Assembly (NCBI RefSeq): GCF_009877435.1
Contig: NZ_WXEX01000012.1
Coordinates: 1-64,000, forward strand
Reading direction: 5' to 3'
Source of the DNA: Heliomicrobium gestii
GTDB lineage: Bacteria > Bacillota > Desulfitobacteriia > Heliobacteriales > Heliobacteriaceae
DNA length: 64,000 bases
Shown one piece after another: positions 41,276 to 52,270 of this stretch. The translations under genes were made by a program, and so were the position numbers. Within the stretch, counting starts at the first letter, position 1, and each line of letters starts with the position of its first letter. A model generated the notes under the pieces. The model searched no databases, was not told the origin of the DNA, and worked only from the letters and a program-made list of their open reading frames with translations.

Positions 41276-42292
41276 TCAATGGGCCGCGCCGGCTTTGAAA
41301 CGGGCCATCGCCTCGGCGAAGGCCGCCGGCTCTTCCAGATGGGCCAGGTGGCCGCTATGTTCAAAAAGAACCAACTGGGCGCCTTTGATGCGGCTTGCCA
41401 TCTCCTCGGCATACTGGACCGGACAGAGAAAGTCTTTCCGCCCAGCCAAGATCAATACGGGGGCAGAGATCTCTCCCAACCGGTTTCGCAAGTCAAAGAA
41501 AGGCATCTGACGGTAAAAAGCCTGATTGGGCGCCAGGGAACAGCGCACCCCTTCGGCGAAGCGGTCGATCTCTTGTTTATGGGCGTCATAGTCGGCAAAA
41601 TAGAGCCCCACATAGCGGCGAAAGTTCCGGGTCGCCTCTTCGTCGGTGCGCACCGTAGCGGTGTCGCGCATCCCCGCCATGGCCTCCCAGTACCAGGGAC
41701 GGTCGAAAAACCAGAAGACGTTCATCGCTACTGTTTTTTGAAAGGTGTCGTCCGTGACCGGCGTTGTCGCATAAAGGATCAGTCCCTGCAACCGTTCGCC
41801 ATAGCGCAAGGCGTAATGCTGGGCGACCATGCCGCCATGGGAATGGCCCAGGAGGTACATCTTTTCCAGGCCAAGGCGCCGGCGCAATGCTTCCAGATCT
41901 TCCACATACCGTTCGAAGGTGTAGTCATTCTGTCTCTCCAGCCGGCCCGACGCGCCGGTTCCCACCGGTTCCAGGTAGACCATGCGAAAATGCTTTTCCA
42001 CCTCCGGCATCCGGGCATAGCTCCAATCCAAACCCGGTCCGCCGGGATGAACGACACAGACGGGCCCATCACCTGCCACATGGTAACTCAGTTCCACCCC
42101 GTTGATCAGCGCTTTGTGGTCTCCCGGCGCCAGACAGTTCGACGGTCCGACCGGCGCGCCTTCTGCCCGATGGGTCAAGGCCGATCCTGCCCCAGTTGTC
42201 AGCGAGAGGAGAACCAGTAACCATGCCAGCCCAAGAATGATCGGTTTTCGATAGTTTGGGCGCTTCCCCCTGGACAATGCTTCTTGAAGCAT
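41276..42292 (-). CDS. Secreted or membrane-anchored alpha/beta hydrolase
   Basis: 338 residues from ATG 42292 with TGGAGGG 8 bases upstream; upstream coding appearance lacks a start site. An N-terminal hydrophobic segment (IILGLAWLLVLLSLTTGAG) after basic residues acts as signal or anchor. Alpha/beta hydrolase core: VVHPGGPGLDWS oxyanion region, nucleophile elbow LGHSHGGM (GxSxG, Ser), acid APVLILAGRKDFLCP, and final His EHSGHLAHLEEP. HPGGPG is the proline iminopeptidase-type variant of HGGPG, so a peptidase or esterase is likely. It follows after the histidine-kinase gene on the same strand. Confidence 0.85.
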   Translation of the reverse strand: MLQEALSRGKRPNYRKPIILGLAWLLVLLSLTTGAGSALTHRAEGAPVGPSNCLAPGDHKALINGVELSYHVAGDGPVCVVHPGGPGLDWSYARMPEVEKHFRMVYLEPVGTGASGRLERQNDYTFERYVEDLEALRRRLGLEKMYLLGHSHGGMVAQHYALRYGERLQGLILYATTPVTDDTFQKTVAMNVFWFFDRPWYWEAMAGMRDTATVRTDEEATRNFRRYVGLYFADYDAHKQEIDRFAEGVRCSLAPNQAFYRQMPFFDLRNRLGEISAPVLILAGRKDFLCPVQYAEEMASRIKGAQLVLFEHSGHLAHLEEPAAFAEAMARFKAGAAH

Positions 42293-42377
42293 GGCTGTTT
42301 CCCTCCATCGGCGATTCCATGGGAAAAAGATTCTGCTTGCGCCCTCTTTTTTCCTCCATCTTCGACAGGCGAACAGG

Positions 42378-44537
42378 TTACCCGCTGGCTTCAAGGAACT
42401 GCAACATAGAGTGATGCAACTCTTCGAGGCGGAAGGGTTTACTGAGGTAGTCGTCCATTCCCGCTTGGAGGCACACCTCCCGGTCACCGAGCATGGCGTT
42501 GGCCGTCACGGCGATGATCGGCGTATGGCGGCCATTCGTCTCTTCGCGGCAACGGATCTGCCGGGTCGCTTCCAGCCCATCCATCCCTGGCATCTGACAA
42601 TCCATCAGGATGAGGGCATACTCCCGTTTTTCAGTGCGTTCAATGGCCTCATGGCCGGAGACGGCGAGATCGACATCAATATAGCCCAGAGTCTTCAACT
42701 GAAGGCCGATCAGTTTCTGATTGACAGGGTTGTCCTCCACCAGGAGAATGGGAAAGTGGTTGAAGAGCCGACGCTCCGGTTTGGCTCTCGCCGGCATAGC
42801 CGGAAGGGTCGCCGGCGCCGGTGTCGATTGCCGGTCCGCCGCTTTGGCCAGCAGGAGTGGCGGTGGCGACACAGTGCCCGTCATCGACGATGCTGGCGCA
42901 GTCGCCGGCAATGTCCTCGAGGATGAGATCATCGTCTCATGGGAAACGCTGCCTGCTTGAAAGATGGGCAGCGGAATGGCAAAGCGGAAGGTGGCTCCTT
43001 TTCCCGGCTCACTTTCAACAGACAGCTTGCCCCCCATCATGGAGACGAGCCGGTCGGCGATGACAAGGCCCAACCCCGTCCCTTCCAACCGGTGGGTTTG
43101 CTGGTTTTCAATGCGGGTGAAGGGTTGAAACAGTCGCTTTTGTTCTTCCGGCGTGATGCCGAAACCGGTATCGCTAACCTCAACATGAAGATGAACAAAC
43201 TCCGTCGACTCCACCTCGCCCGTCACCCGAAAGGTGATCGTTCCCGTTTCCGTGAATTTAATGGCGTTGCCGAGGAGGTTGAACAACACCTGGCGCAGTC
43301 GGACGGCGTCACCCAGAAGCAGTTGGGGCAGGTTTGGGTCGACGGCGCAGTGGAACTGCAGTCCTTTTTTCTTTGCTTTGAGTTCCAGCGGCCCTGTCGT
43401 CGATTGAACCACTGAAGACAGGTTGAAGATCTCCGACACCAGGGCAAGCCGCTCCGCCTCGATGCGCGAGAAGTCGAGGATGTCGTTGATGATGGTCAGG
43501 AGCAGATTCGCCGACTCGCGGATCATCCCGGCCAGCTTCTGTTGTTCACCCGAAAGCTCCGTATCCAAGAGCAATTCGGTCATGCCGATGACGCCGCTCA
43601 TGGGTGTGCGAATCTCATGGCTCATAATGGCCAAAAAGGCGCTTTTGGCTCGGTTGGCCGCTTCCGCCGCCTCCTTGGCCTGGTGCAGTTCCGCTTCGAC
43701 CTGTTTGCGGTTCTCTTCCACCTGCCATTTTTCCGTCGCATCGTCGGCGGAACAGATGACAAACGCCACATTGCCCGTTTCGTCCAGCCGGGGTCGTTTG
43801 TTGACAGCGAGCAGACGCCGGCGTCCTTGTCCGTCGGTGACCCACTCCAGGGCGCGGACGAGGATTTTTTCCGTAAAGGCCTTGCGGTTGCCGGCGATGC
43901 AGATATCGGCCTCGGCGCGACTCCCGCACATGTCGTAAATCCTTCGGCCGTCCAGATCGGCGGGGTCCATCCCGTAAAACTCGGCATGGGCGCGGTTGAC
44001 GGCGCCAAACGTCTCGGGATCCTTCAGGTACCAGACGTGGGTGTCGATGTCGTTGAGCAACATGGTCTGCTCTTCCGTCTTGCGCTGCAGCGCCGCCCGC
44101 ACCTGTTGCAGTTGTCGTTCTGTTTCCTTCGCCATCTTCCGTTCAGTGATTGTCTCATGGGCGACGATGAACAGATTTTCTTCCTTTGTTGTTCCAACCA
44201 CTGGGCGCATGGGTGTCACCTGTCCGATAAACCAGCGCTGCTGCTCCGGCGAATGGCAGGGATACTCCAGGGCGAACAGCGCCTGTGCTCCCGCCATGAC
44301 GGCACGAATCCCGCCGGCGAATTGGGCTGCCAGGTCGGCGTCATCTCCCAGCGCGTCATCACAGACGGCCAGGTAGTTGGCGCCCACACCGGCTTTCGCC
44401 TCGGCTGCACCGTTGGCGCGAGCAAATTCACTCCATGCCTGGTTCACGGCAATGATTGTTCCCTCGGCATTGATGACGGCGATATGGGCGGTAAGCGCGT
44501 CTAACACAGACGCAGCGATGTGATGCCGTTGCCACAT
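42378..44537 (-). CDS. Hybrid sensor histidine kinase with PAS domains and receiver
   Basis: 719 residues; ATG 44537 with AGAGGGA at about 8 bases. Order: PAS (residues 10-130), a second PAS (155-270), coiled linker, HisKA with the phospho-His in [15 protein letters not shown] near 313, ATPase with N-box [16 protein letters not shown] and [10 protein letters not shown], a 60-residue Pro/Ala/Ser-rich linker, and a receiver with [13 protein letters not shown] and phospho-Asp in [13 protein letters not shown]. No membrane helix, so it senses cytoplasmic signals. No cognate output gene adjoins; it precedes the alpha/beta hydrolase gene. Confidence 0.92.
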   Translation of the reverse strand: MWQRHHIAASVLDALTAHIAVINAEGTIIAVNQAWSEFARANGAAEAKAGVGANYLAVCDDALGDDADLAAQFAGGIRAVMAGAQALFALEYPCHSPEQQRWFIGQVTPMRPVVGTTKEENLFIVAHETITERKMAKETERQLQQVRAALQRKTEEQTMLLNDIDTHVWYLKDPETFGAVNRAHAEFYGMDPADLDGRRIYDMCGSRAEADICIAGNRKAFTEKILVRALEWVTDGQGRRRLLAVNKRPRLDETGNVAFVICSADDATEKWQVEENRKQVEAELHQAKEAAEAANRAKSAFLAIMSHEIRTPMSGVIGMTELLLDTELSGEQQKLAGMIRESANLLLTIINDILDFSRIEAERLALVSEIFNLSSVVQSTTGPLELKAKKKGLQFHCAVDPNLPQLLLGDAVRLRQVLFNLLGNAIKFTETGTITFRVTGEVESTEFVHLHVEVSDTGFGITPEEQKRLFQPFTRIENQQTHRLEGTGLGLVIADRLVSMMGGKLSVESEPGKGATFRFAIPLPIFQAGSVSHETMISSSRTLPATAPASSMTGTVSPPPLLLAKAADRQSTPAPATLPAMPARAKPERRLFNHFPILLVEDNPVNQKLIGLQLKTLGYIDVDLAVSGHEAIERTEKREYALILMDCQMPGMDGLEATRQIRCREETNGRHTPIIAVTANAMLGDREVCLQAGMDDYLSKPFRLEELHHSMLQFLEASG

Positions 44538-44644
44538 GATGAGAATCCCTCTTTCTTCCGGGGGGGAAGGACGACAGTGATTGTGATTGTGCTCGTTCGC
44601 GCATGTTTGTTTTCATTATACAATGGCGACAGGGAGAAAAAAAT

Positions 44645-44672
44645 AGCGACCAGACAGGCTGGTCGCTTTTTC
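44645..44672. terminator. Terminator after the membrane chemotaxis receptor gene
   Basis: A 9-10 bp stem AGCGACCAG / CTGGTCGCT with a 5-base loop. On the minus strand it is followed by ATTTTTTT, on the plus strand by TTTT, so it can act both ways. Confidence 0.85.
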
Positions 44673-44683
44673 GACTGCATGGC

Positions 44684-46672
44684 TCAGAATCGGTACCCAG
44701 ACAAAGTTTCCTGCAACCCGTCAGCGGTTCGAGCCAGGAGGGCCGCCGACAGGGCAATCTCTTCCATCGATGCGGCCTGCTCCTGCACGGTGGCGGCAAT
44801 CGTCTCCGTGTTGCCGGCCATCCGCCGCGAGTTCTCCTGCACCTGCCGCAATTCCCCCAACAGGGATTGCCATTCCGTCGCCAGCGTCTGGATTTGACCG
44901 GCGACGGTTTCCGTCCGTTCCAGCACCTGCCGGCTGGCGACGGCGATATCTCGAAAGGTGTCGTCGACTTCGCCGAAGGATTGGATGCCCGCGGCGAGCC
45001 CTTGCTTCTGTTTTTCCCGGTTGATGACAATGTTTTCAATCTCATCTCCGATATCGCCGACAATGGCCGCGATATCGCCGGCAGCCCGCTGCGATTCTTC
45101 GGCCAATTTCCGGACCTCGCCGGCCACAACAGCAAATCCCCGCCCCGCCTCGCCGGCTCTTGCTGCCTCAATGGCGGCGTTGAGAGCGAGCAGGTTCGTC
45201 TGGTTGGCGATCTGGTCGATTATGAGCAGGATTTTGGCGATCTGTCCCGACTTCAAGGACAATTGATCGATGACCCGGTTGGTATCGTCTGTTGAAAGAC
45301 GGATGAACTGCATCTTCTCCCGGGCCGCGGCGACAACCTCCTGTCCCCGGTCCACGCACCGCCCCGCCAGTTCCGTCGCGAGAAAGGTCTCTTCAGTGGC
45401 CGCCGCCATGCGTTCCACCGTATGGGCCACCTCTTCCATGCGGGCGCCCATGCCGGCCAATGTTCGATCAGAATCATGAGCCTCCTGGGAGGCCTTTGCC
45501 GTCTCATCAGCCGTCTGGTGATTGACGATACGAAGCTGATCGGTCGTCATTTTCAAGTTTTCTGAGGCTCCCCGGAACTGTTCCACCGACCCGCTGATAT
45601 GACGGATCGTGCGTTGCAAGGTCTCGAGCATGCCATTGGCCGCCTTCCCCAACAACCCGATCTCGTCATCCGTCGTGGCGGGGATCCGCTGGGTCAGATC
45701 GCCCTCGCCGCGGCTGATGCCCTGCAAGGCCCTGGCCAATTCGTCGAGGCGGCCCATCTGGCGGTTGACGACGGTCGGCAAGACCAGGGAGATGATCGCA
45801 AAACCGGCCAGCGCCGAAATGGCCGTCACATTGCGAATGTAGCTGAGAATGCGGTTGGAATAGGCCAACACCAGTCCCTGACCGTTCGAAAGGGGCGCCA
45901 CGTAGTAGGCGACCGGGTTCTTTTGATACTGTCCCACAAGATACTGCGTCTTGCCGTTGAGAAGTCCCTCATTCAAACGGGCACAGATCTCGGGAGATAC
46001 TTCTGTGACCGTCTCATCGGTTCCCTGAAGCACCTTGCCTTCCTCCGATACGATGGCGACGAAGAGCACCTCTTTGCCCAAATCGTCGCTCATCTGTTCG
46101 AAAAATGCCTGGGCGCCGATCCGTTTTTCCTGATCGATCAGCATTTTTCCGCTTCGGCCGATCTGAACGATGCGCTCGTCATCCCATCCGGTTACACCGA
46201 CATATTTGTAAACCTGTCTGTCCAGGGAACGCGGTTGCGCCGGTTGGACGACAGTCTGCCGTTTACCGGTGATCAGATCCATGAACTCGAAGGCCTGCTC
46301 TTTCGAGTTCTTTCCATAACTGAAATCAACGCGTGGCGCCAGATTGGTCAGCCGGGTCTGACCTGTGCTGTCACTCACCCACAACTCGTCCATGTCCCCC
46401 CGCCGCGACAACTCGACCAAGTCTTCATAGGTGGCGCCTTTTTTTACAAGCAGGGATAATAAGGTGGCCTCTGCGAGCATCTCCCGCTCCAGCACCTTTT
46501 CCACCCGTTTGCGCGCAGCGAGGGCGTTTTCTGTTCCCATGCGAATCGTCTCAGTGAGCACCATCCCCTGGGTTTTCAGGGTTTGCGCGGTGTAGTTGTA
46601 GATGAAGGCAGCCATGGCCAAGACGACAAAACCAAATACGATCAGGATGGGCCAGACGATCTTCTGTTTCAC
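44684..46672 (-). CDS. Methyl-accepting chemotaxis protein with extracellular sensor
   Basis: 662 residues. Transmembrane helix 1 at residues 7-28, an extracellular dCache-type sensor to about 270 ([21 protein letters not shown]), helix 2 near 275-300, HAMP with [23 protein letters not shown], and the signalling hairpin with [27 protein letters not shown]. Start: GTG 46672 is 22 bases from GGAGGG; an in-frame ATT at 46687 lies 7 bases from it and would add five residues. Confidence 0.9.
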   Translation of the reverse strand: MKQKIVWPILIVFGFVVLAMAAFIYNYTAQTLKTQGMVLTETIRMGTENALAARKRVEKVLEREMLAEATLLSLLVKKGATYEDLVELSRRGDMDELWVSDSTGQTRLTNLAPRVDFSYGKNSKEQAFEFMDLITGKRQTVVQPAQPRSLDRQVYKYVGVTGWDDERIVQIGRSGKMLIDQEKRIGAQAFFEQMSDDLGKEVLFVAIVSEEGKVLQGTDETVTEVSPEICARLNEGLLNGKTQYLVGQYQKNPVAYYVAPLSNGQGLVLAYSNRILSYIRNVTAISALAGFAIISLVLPTVVNRQMGRLDELARALQGISRGEGDLTQRIPATTDDEIGLLGKAANGMLETLQRTIRHISGSVEQFRGASENLKMTTDQLRIVNHQTADETAKASQEAHDSDRTLAGMGARMEEVAHTVERMAAATEETFLATELAGRCVDRGQEVVAAAREKMQFIRLSTDDTNRVIDQLSLKSGQIAKILLIIDQIANQTNLLALNAAIEAARAGEAGRGFAVVAGEVRKLAEESQRAAGDIAAIVGDIGDEIENIVINREKQKQGLAAGIQSFGEVDDTFRDIAVASRQVLERTETVAGQIQTLATEWQSLLGELRQVQENSRRMAGNTETIAATVQEQAASMEEIALSAALLARTADGLQETLSGYRF

Positions 46673-46878
46673 CGAATTGGTTCGAATCGGGTATCCCTCC
46701 TATCGTCTTGCTTCTCCCTAAAACCCGTCCGATGCTCAGGCGGTCGGCGCGCTAATAAAACCTCCGTTCAGACGCTATGTTGCGAAGTGATGAAAAATGC
46801 GGCATCGGAATTCCTTTTATTGGAAAATTATATGTTGTTTTTAATGGGAAGGCAATGCCGTCCGGGTGGCCGTAAAAG

Positions 46879-46924
46879 AAAAAAACCTCCGATGCGACGC
46901 TTGGCCGCTGCCGGAGGTTTTTTT
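46879..46924. terminator. Bidirectional terminator after gatB
   Basis: AAAAAACCTCCG / CGGAGGTTTTTTT with a 20-base loop; the minus strand direction ends the gat operon 40 bases after the gatB stop. Confidence 0.85.
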
Positions 46925-46963
46925 CATCGATTCCGTGGATGACAGGCTCTTCTGTGATCAGGG

Positions 46964-48511
46964 TTACATCTTCGCCAATTCTTCCTTCAACAGCTTGTTC
47001 ACCAAGCCGGGGTTGGCTTTCCCTTTCGTCGCCTTCATGGCCTGACCGACAAGGAAGCCCATGGCTTTTTCCTTGCCCGCCTTGTAATCGGCGACGACGG
47101 CGGGGTTGGCGGCGAGGATGTCGCGGATGACGGCGGCGATGGCGCCTTCGTCAGAGATTTGGACGAGGCCCTTCTCCTCGACGACGGTCTTGGCCGCCTT
47201 GCCGGTGGCAAACATCTCCTCGAAGACAGTCTTGGCGATTTTCGTGGAGATGGTGCCCTCTTCCAGCAGGCGCAGGAGGCCGACCAGGTTGTCGGGGCTG
47301 ATCGGGCTGTCCTGGAAGCCCTTTTCGGAGGCGTTCAGGAAGCGCGTCAGTTCGCCCATCAAGTAGTTGGAGATCTGCTTGGCCCGCTCCTGGCCCTTGC
47401 TGTCGGCTTCCGTGCCCGCAGGAACGGCGATGGCGTAGGCGGCGCAGGCGGCGTCAAAGTAGTCAGCCATCGCTTTTGATCCGACGATGATGCCGGCGTC
47501 ATATTCAGGCAGGCCATAGGACTGGACGAGGCGCACCCGCCGCGCCTGCGGCAACTCGGGCAGGGTTTGGCGAACCTTGTCCACCCACTCGCGGGAGATC
47601 ACCAGGGGAACCAAGTCGGGATCGGGGAAGTAGCGGTAGTCGTGGGCCTCTTCCTTGCTGCGCAGGGAGATGGTCATGCCCTTCGCCTCATCCCACATGC
47701 GTGTCTCCTGGACGACGGCGCCGCCTTCACGGAGGATCTCCGCCTGGCGCTCGATCTCGTATTCAAGGGCCCGTTGGAGGGCCTTGAAGGAGTTCATGTT
47801 CTTCAGTTCCGCCCTGACGCCGAACTCCTTCTGCCCCCAGGGGCGCAGGGACACGTTGGCGTCACAGCGCAGGCTGCCCTGCTCCATCTTGCAGTCGGAC
47901 ACCTCTGTGTACTCGAGGATGGCTTTCAATTGACCCAGATAGGCAATGGCCTCCTCGATGGAGCGGATATCCGGCTCGGAGACGATCTCGATGAGGGGCA
48001 CGCCGGTCCGGTTGTAATCAGCGAGGGAGTATTCGGCCCCGGCCAGGTTGGCGGCGCCGCCGTGGACAAGCTTGCCGGCGTCTTCTTCCATGTGGACGCG
48101 GGTGATGCCGATGCGCTTCTTTTTCCCGCCCGCCTCGATCTCGATGTGGCCATCCTTGGCGATGGGCAGGTCATACTGGGAGATCTGGTATGCCTTCGGC
48201 AGGTCAGGGTAGAAATAATTCTTGCGGTCAAACTTCGAAAACTCGGCGATCTCGCAGTTGAGGGCGAGGCCCGCCTTCATGGCGTAGTTCACCACCTGGC
48301 GGTTGAGCACCGGCAACACGCCGGGCAAGCCAAGGCAGACGGGGCAGACATGGGTGTTCTGTTCGCCGCCAAACTCGGTGGTGCAGCCGCAAAAGATCTT
48401 GCTCTTCGTGTGCAGTTCAGCATGGACCTCAATGCCCATGACGATCTCAAAATCAAATTCTCGTTCCATCGTTTCGTCCCTATCCATCGTCTCAATCATT
48501 TCGTTGCCCAT
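46964..48511 (-). CDS. gatB: Aspartyl/glutamyl-tRNA(Asn/Gln) amidotransferase subunit B
   Basis: 515 residues; ATG 48511, GGGGGTG 5 bases upstream, 3 bases after the gatA stop. Binds the misacylated tRNA and phosphorylates the side-chain acid. Family marks: [19 protein letters not shown] and [16 protein letters not shown] (zinc cysteines), [26 protein letters not shown], and the tail domain [13 protein letters not shown]. The length is slightly long because of 17 extra N-terminal residues ([17 protein letters not shown]); the internal ATG of MEREF (48466) is a possible shorter start. Confidence 0.97.
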   Translation of the reverse strand: MGNEMIETMDRDETMEREFDFEIVMGIEVHAELHTKSKIFCGCTTEFGGEQNTHVCPVCLGLPGVLPVLNRQVVNYAMKAGLALNCEIAEFSKFDRKNYFYPDLPKAYQISQYDLPIAKDGHIEIEAGGKKKRIGITRVHMEEDAGKLVHGGAANLAGAEYSLADYNRTGVPLIEIVSEPDIRSIEEAIAYLGQLKAILEYTEVSDCKMEQGSLRCDANVSLRPWGQKEFGVRAELKNMNSFKALQRALEYEIERQAEILREGGAVVQETRMWDEAKGMTISLRSKEEAHDYRYFPDPDLVPLVISREWVDKVRQTLPELPQARRVRLVQSYGLPEYDAGIIVGSKAMADYFDAACAAYAIAVPAGTEADSKGQERAKQISNYLMGELTRFLNASEKGFQDSPISPDNLVGLLRLLEEGTISTKIAKTVFEEMFATGKAAKTVVEEKGLVQISDEGAIAAVIRDILAANPAVVADYKAGKEKAMGFLVGQAMKATKGKANPGLVNKLLKEELAKM

Positions 48512-48514
48512 CGA

Positions 48515-49978
48515 TCACACCCCCAACTCAGGCATCCGGCTGTGGCAGCCGGTCGCCTCTTCATAGGCGTGGGCGATCTGAAGCAGGCGCGCCTCGTCGA
48601 AGGCCTTGCCGATGATTTGCAATCCCACCGGCATGCCGTTGGCAAAGCCGGCGTTGATCGAGAGGCCGGGGATGCCCGCCAGGTTGACCGACAGGGTAAA
48701 GACGTCAGAGAGGTACATCTGGAGGGGGTTGTCCGTGCGGTCGCCGAATTTGAAGGCCACCGAAGGCGTCGTCGGCGACAGGATGCAGTCGAACTTCTCG
48801 AAGGCCTGATCAAAGTCATTTTTGATCAGGGTGCGCACCTTGAGCGCCTTCAGGTAGTAGGCGTCATAGTAGCCGGAACTGAGGGCGTAGGTGCCCAGCA
48901 TGATGCGCCGTTTCACTTCGTCGCCAAAGCCCTCAGCGCGGGTCTTTTTGAACATGCTGATCAGGTCGTCGGCCGACTCGGAGCGGTAGCCATAGCGAAC
49001 ACCGTCGTAACGGGCCAAGTTGGACGACGCCTCGGCTGGGGCGAGCAGGTAGTAAACGGGCAGGGCGTACTCCGTATGGGGCAGCGAGCATTCGGCCACC
49101 TCGGCGCCCAAGCTCTCGATGGTCTTGACGGCCTTTTCGATGACGGCGCGAACCTCAGGGTCGATGCCGTCGCCGAAGTACTCCTTCGGCAGACCGACAC
49201 GCCAGCCCTTGATCGATTTGCCAAGCAAGGACGTATAGTCAGGGAAATCGACCGGCGCCGACGTGGAATCCTTGGCGTCATGACCGGCGATGGCGTTCAT
49301 GACGAGGGCGCAGTCGCGCACATCGCGGGTGAAGGGACCGATCTGATCGAGAGACGAAGCGAAGGCGATGAGGCCGAAACGGGAGACAGCGCCATAGGTG
49401 GGCTTTAAACCGACGACACCGCAGAAGGCGGCCGGCTGGCGGATGGAACCGCCCGTGTCGGAACCGAGGGAAAAGACCGCCTGTCCGGCAGCGACAGAGG
49501 CGGCAGAACCGCCGGAAGAACCGCCGGGCACTCGCTCTGTATCCCAGGGGTTGCGGGTGGTGAAAAAGCCGGAGTTCTCCGTCGAAGAACCCATGGCGAA
49601 CTCGTCCAGGTTGGTCTTGCCCATCATGATGGCGCCGGCTTCCTTCAGTTTGGTCACCACAGTGGCGTCATAGGGCGGCACAAAGTTCTCCAGGATTTTC
49701 GAGGAGCAGGTGGTGCGCACGCCATCGGTGCACATGTTGTCCTTGATGGCCATGGGAACGCCTTCCAGGGGGCCGATGGCCTCGCCGGCGACGATTTTAG
49801 CGTCAACAAGGGCGGCTTGTTCCAAGGCCTTGTCCACTGTCGGTGTAACAAACGCCTGGATCTTCGGTTCCAATGCCTGCATCCGTTCCGCTTGGGCCTT
49901 CACCAGGTCAGTGGCGCTGACTTCCTTGCGGACGAGCAGATCGTGAAGTTCATGGGCCGTTTTCGTGTACAGCTTCAC
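48515..49978 (-). CDS. gatA: Aspartyl/glutamyl-tRNA(Asn/Gln) amidotransferase subunit A
   Basis: 487 residues; GTG 49978 with GGAGG 5 bases upstream. Amidase that frees ammonia from glutamine. Ser-cisSer-Lys triad: VPMAIKDNM (Lys), [15 protein letters not shown] (cis-Ser) and [16 protein letters not shown] (nucleophile Ser). The remainder matches GatA, with [24 protein letters not shown]. 74 bases separate it from gatC. Confidence 0.97.
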   Translation of the reverse strand: MKLYTKTAHELHDLLVRKEVSATDLVKAQAERMQALEPKIQAFVTPTVDKALEQAALVDAKIVAGEAIGPLEGVPMAIKDNMCTDGVRTTCSSKILENFVPPYDATVVTKLKEAGAIMMGKTNLDEFAMGSSTENSGFFTTRNPWDTERVPGGSSGGSAASVAAGQAVFSLGSDTGGSIRQPAAFCGVVGLKPTYGAVSRFGLIAFASSLDQIGPFTRDVRDCALVMNAIAGHDAKDSTSAPVDFPDYTSLLGKSIKGWRVGLPKEYFGDGIDPEVRAVIEKAVKTIESLGAEVAECSLPHTEYALPVYYLLAPAEASSNLARYDGVRYGYRSESADDLISMFKKTRAEGFGDEVKRRIMLGTYALSSGYYDAYYLKALKVRTLIKNDFDQAFEKFDCILSPTTPSVAFKFGDRTDNPLQMYLSDVFTLSVNLAGIPGLSINAGFANGMPVGLQIIGKAFDEARLLQIAHAYEEATGCHSRMPELGV

Positions 49979-50052
49979 GGGGATCCTCCATTCGTCGGTT
50001 CCGGCGAGCGGTTCCGGTATCTGATGATCAAGGGTTGGGGGTTAAGGGCGGC

Positions 50053-50337
50053 TCATACGATCCGCGGTACGCGGAAAAAGCCTTCTTCCTCTTCCGGCGC
50101 GTTGGCGACAATCTTTTCGCGGTCCATCGAGGGGTCGATGCGATCGTCGCGCATAACGTTGTGGAGCGGGAAGACATGGGCTGTCGGAGGGACATCTTTG
50201 GTGTCCAAGGCTTGCAAGCGCTGGGCATAATCGAGGATGGCGTTGAGTTGGGTTGTGTATCGTTGCACGTCCGCCTCAGACAGTTGGAGGCGGGCCAGCA
50301 TGGCCACGTGTTCCACTTCCGCTTTGGTAAGGGCCAT
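50053..50337 (-). CDS. gatC: Aspartyl/glutamyl-tRNA(Asn/Gln) amidotransferase subunit C
   Basis: 94 residues from ATG 50337, which follows GGAAGGTG at 6 bases; an in-frame ATG at 50373 has no such site. Typical GatC: LTKAEVEHVAMLARLQLSEADVQRY, LQALDTKDVPPTAHVFPLHNVMRDD and the belt-like tail GFFRVPRIV that holds GatA and GatB together. Confidence 0.95.
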   Translation of the reverse strand: MALTKAEVEHVAMLARLQLSEADVQRYTTQLNAILDYAQRLQALDTKDVPPTAHVFPLHNVMRDDRIDPSMDREKIVANAPEEEEGFFRVPRIV

Positions 50338-50470
50338 CGATTTCACCTTCCTTATCTTCATCATCTTCATCATCTTTATCGAAGCGAAGAATCATCGAAT
50401 TGTACACTTCCTCGCAGCCGATCGGCAAATCAGTCGGAATGCAGCCGCAGGCGTGTCTCATTTGTGATGG

Positions 50471-52252
50471 TCACTTCATTTTATTCTTGACGAGATTTGA
50501 GCCGAGTGTTTCCGGCTCCTCGAAGACATCTTCCTCATGACTGAGATAAAAGCCGCAAAACTTGATCAGCACCCGCTTCATGATGTCCATCCGTTCCTTG
50601 GAGATCGTATCGATGACCGCGTACTGGCGGTACAGGGTAAGGTTGCCGACCTGGCGCACCATCTCCCCGCCCGGGTTCAAGCAGTGAATATCGGTCAGGG
50701 GAATCCCGTCGACGGTCTGTTCCACGTCGACAGCGCGCAAGGCGTTCATCAACTGGGCCGTCAAACCCGCTTCCAGCCACTTGAAGCGACAGATCTCCCC
50801 CTGCCCCTTTTGCGTTTCCCGTTCCGGCGCCGAAAGGTCTGGCAGCTGTTCGAGCGCTTCCAGCAAAGCCGCCTGATCGGCGATCCGGAAAATCGACCGG
50901 CAAGAACTGGCGCGATGTCCCTCTGCGGTGATCAGTTTCGGCTGAATCTGCTTGCGTCGCAACTCCATCACGAAGTAGAGGATCTGCCGGGACTTTCGCC
51001 GCCACAGGCTGAGCCAGTCAAAGGGCACTTCGCCGCCGGTGTTCAAACCCAGTTCCCGGATGTAACTCACTACCGGTGAGCGGTACCAGGGCGGGAAGAA
51101 AAAAGCGATGCCGCCGTAGCGATAATCCTCTTCCCAGGGCATGAGCCGGCAAAAGAGCAGGTAGCCCCCTTCATAGGGCGGTTTTTTCGGGTTGTACTCG
51201 GGATCGCGGATGAAGAACTTTTCCTCGCCGAAGACATCGCGGACCCAGTACCCCTTCTCTTCCAGGGAAAGGATCACGTAAAAGCCGGGCCGGTTTTTTA
51301 TCCAGTTTTGCAAGGCCTCTCGCAAGGCCGGCGGCAGGTGGCTCGCCACCTCCTGCTCAAAGGCGTCCAAGGTGGTGCTGCCGCTGCGGAGACGGCGGTC
51401 AAAGACGAACCACTCCCAAAAGAGGGCGCCAAGGGGGTGGTCGGCAAAAGATGACTCCGGTTCGTCCGTATGGCGGGCAAACTGGCTCCACTCACGCTTC
51501 CACTGTTCGGCAAAACGCCAATGAATGAACTGGGTCAGCAAGGAACCGATCTGGGCTGTCTCAGCGACCGCCCGGGCGACAGGGTCGTTATCGCTGTCCC
51601 GCCCCCAGCCTTCGGGGCCGATGAGCGGGTCGTCAAGCTTCACTTCCCAGGCGTCAAGCAGTTCTTCAAAGTTGGCGTAGCTGCCTTCACGAAAGGCGTA
51701 GTTGGCGATCTCGGGCAGACGGTAGGGACCTCTCCCCGGGCTATGGCCGATGAGGCGGCTGCGGCGCAGGTCCCGAATAAGCGCGTTGAGCCGCTCCTCC
51801 GAGACGGTGCCCACGGCGATCTCACGGCGACCGATCCAGACCTGACCACGGGCGTCGCGAGCCACATCGACGCCCATCTCGATGGAATCGTTCATGTGGC
51901 TCATATAGATAACGGCCGTTCCACGCTCACCCTCTTCGGCATGACAGCCGTCTTCATTGCGGAGGTTTTCCAGGATCAGATCGGTGTTGCGCGTCGGGAA
52001 AACGCGCCAATACCAAAACCCCTGGAAGAAGGGATCTTGACCAAAGGGGACTTTCAGGGACGGCTCGCGGCGGATGCTGGAGATGACCCAGCGACCTTCC
52101 TCCTGGACGAGGTAAAAATGAGCGCGAAAGGTGAGGAGAAACTGATCCCGGCCGATGAGCGATTCGGCGATCAGGTGGACCCCCTTGACACTGGGTGATT
52201 CTTCGACCACAACGCCGCGAAGGACACTCTCCCCTTCGTGTTTTTTCAGCAT
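50471..52252 (-). CDS. Uncharacterised protein, downstream part of an ORF split by an in-frame TAG
   Basis: 593 residues from ATG 52252. Hydrophilic, rich in Trp, Arg and aromatic residues (FWYWRVFPTRNTDL, WEEDYRYGGIAFFFPPWYRSP), with no signal peptide or clear membrane helix. I recognise no family. Its first 60 residues (LIAESLIG..., FRAHFYLVQEEGRWVISSI) look like the second half of an NTF2-like fold whose first half ends the upstream ORF. The reading frame is continuous with that ORF except for one amber codon at 52271-52273. GGAGG at 52266-52270 lies 13 bases before this ATG, so separate initiation is possible but spaced poorly. Together they would make a protein of about 765 residues. Confidence 0.7.
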   Translation of the reverse strand: MLKKHEGESVLRGVVVEESPSVKGVHLIAESLIGRDQFLLTFRAHFYLVQEEGRWVISSIRREPSLKVPFGQDPFFQGFWYWRVFPTRNTDLILENLRNEDGCHAEEGERGTAVIYMSHMNDSIEMGVDVARDARGQVWIGRREIAVGTVSEERLNALIRDLRRSRLIGHSPGRGPYRLPEIANYAFREGSYANFEELLDAWEVKLDDPLIGPEGWGRDSDNDPVARAVAETAQIGSLLTQFIHWRFAEQWKREWSQFARHTDEPESSFADHPLGALFWEWFVFDRRLRSGSTTLDAFEQEVASHLPPALREALQNWIKNRPGFYVILSLEEKGYWVRDVFGEEKFFIRDPEYNPKKPPYEGGYLLFCRLMPWEEDYRYGGIAFFFPPWYRSPVVSYIRELGLNTGGEVPFDWLSLWRRKSRQILYFVMELRRKQIQPKLITAEGHRASSCRSIFRIADQAALLEALEQLPDLSAPERETQKGQGEICRFKWLEAGLTAQLMNALRAVDVEQTVDGIPLTDIHCLNPGGEMVRQVGNLTLYRQYAVIDTISKERMDIMKRVLIKFCGFYLSHEEDVFEEPETLGSNLVKNKMK

Positions 52253-52270
52253 GCGCCGGGTAAATTCCTC

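Noticed and set aside
46673-46700. GGTTCGAATC, like a tRNA T-loop
   Set aside because: No acceptor, D or anticodon arms around it; it lies at the start of a chemoreceptor gene.
47567-49408. 613-codon plus-strand open frame
   Set aside because: Antisense across gatB and gatA; no plausible protein.
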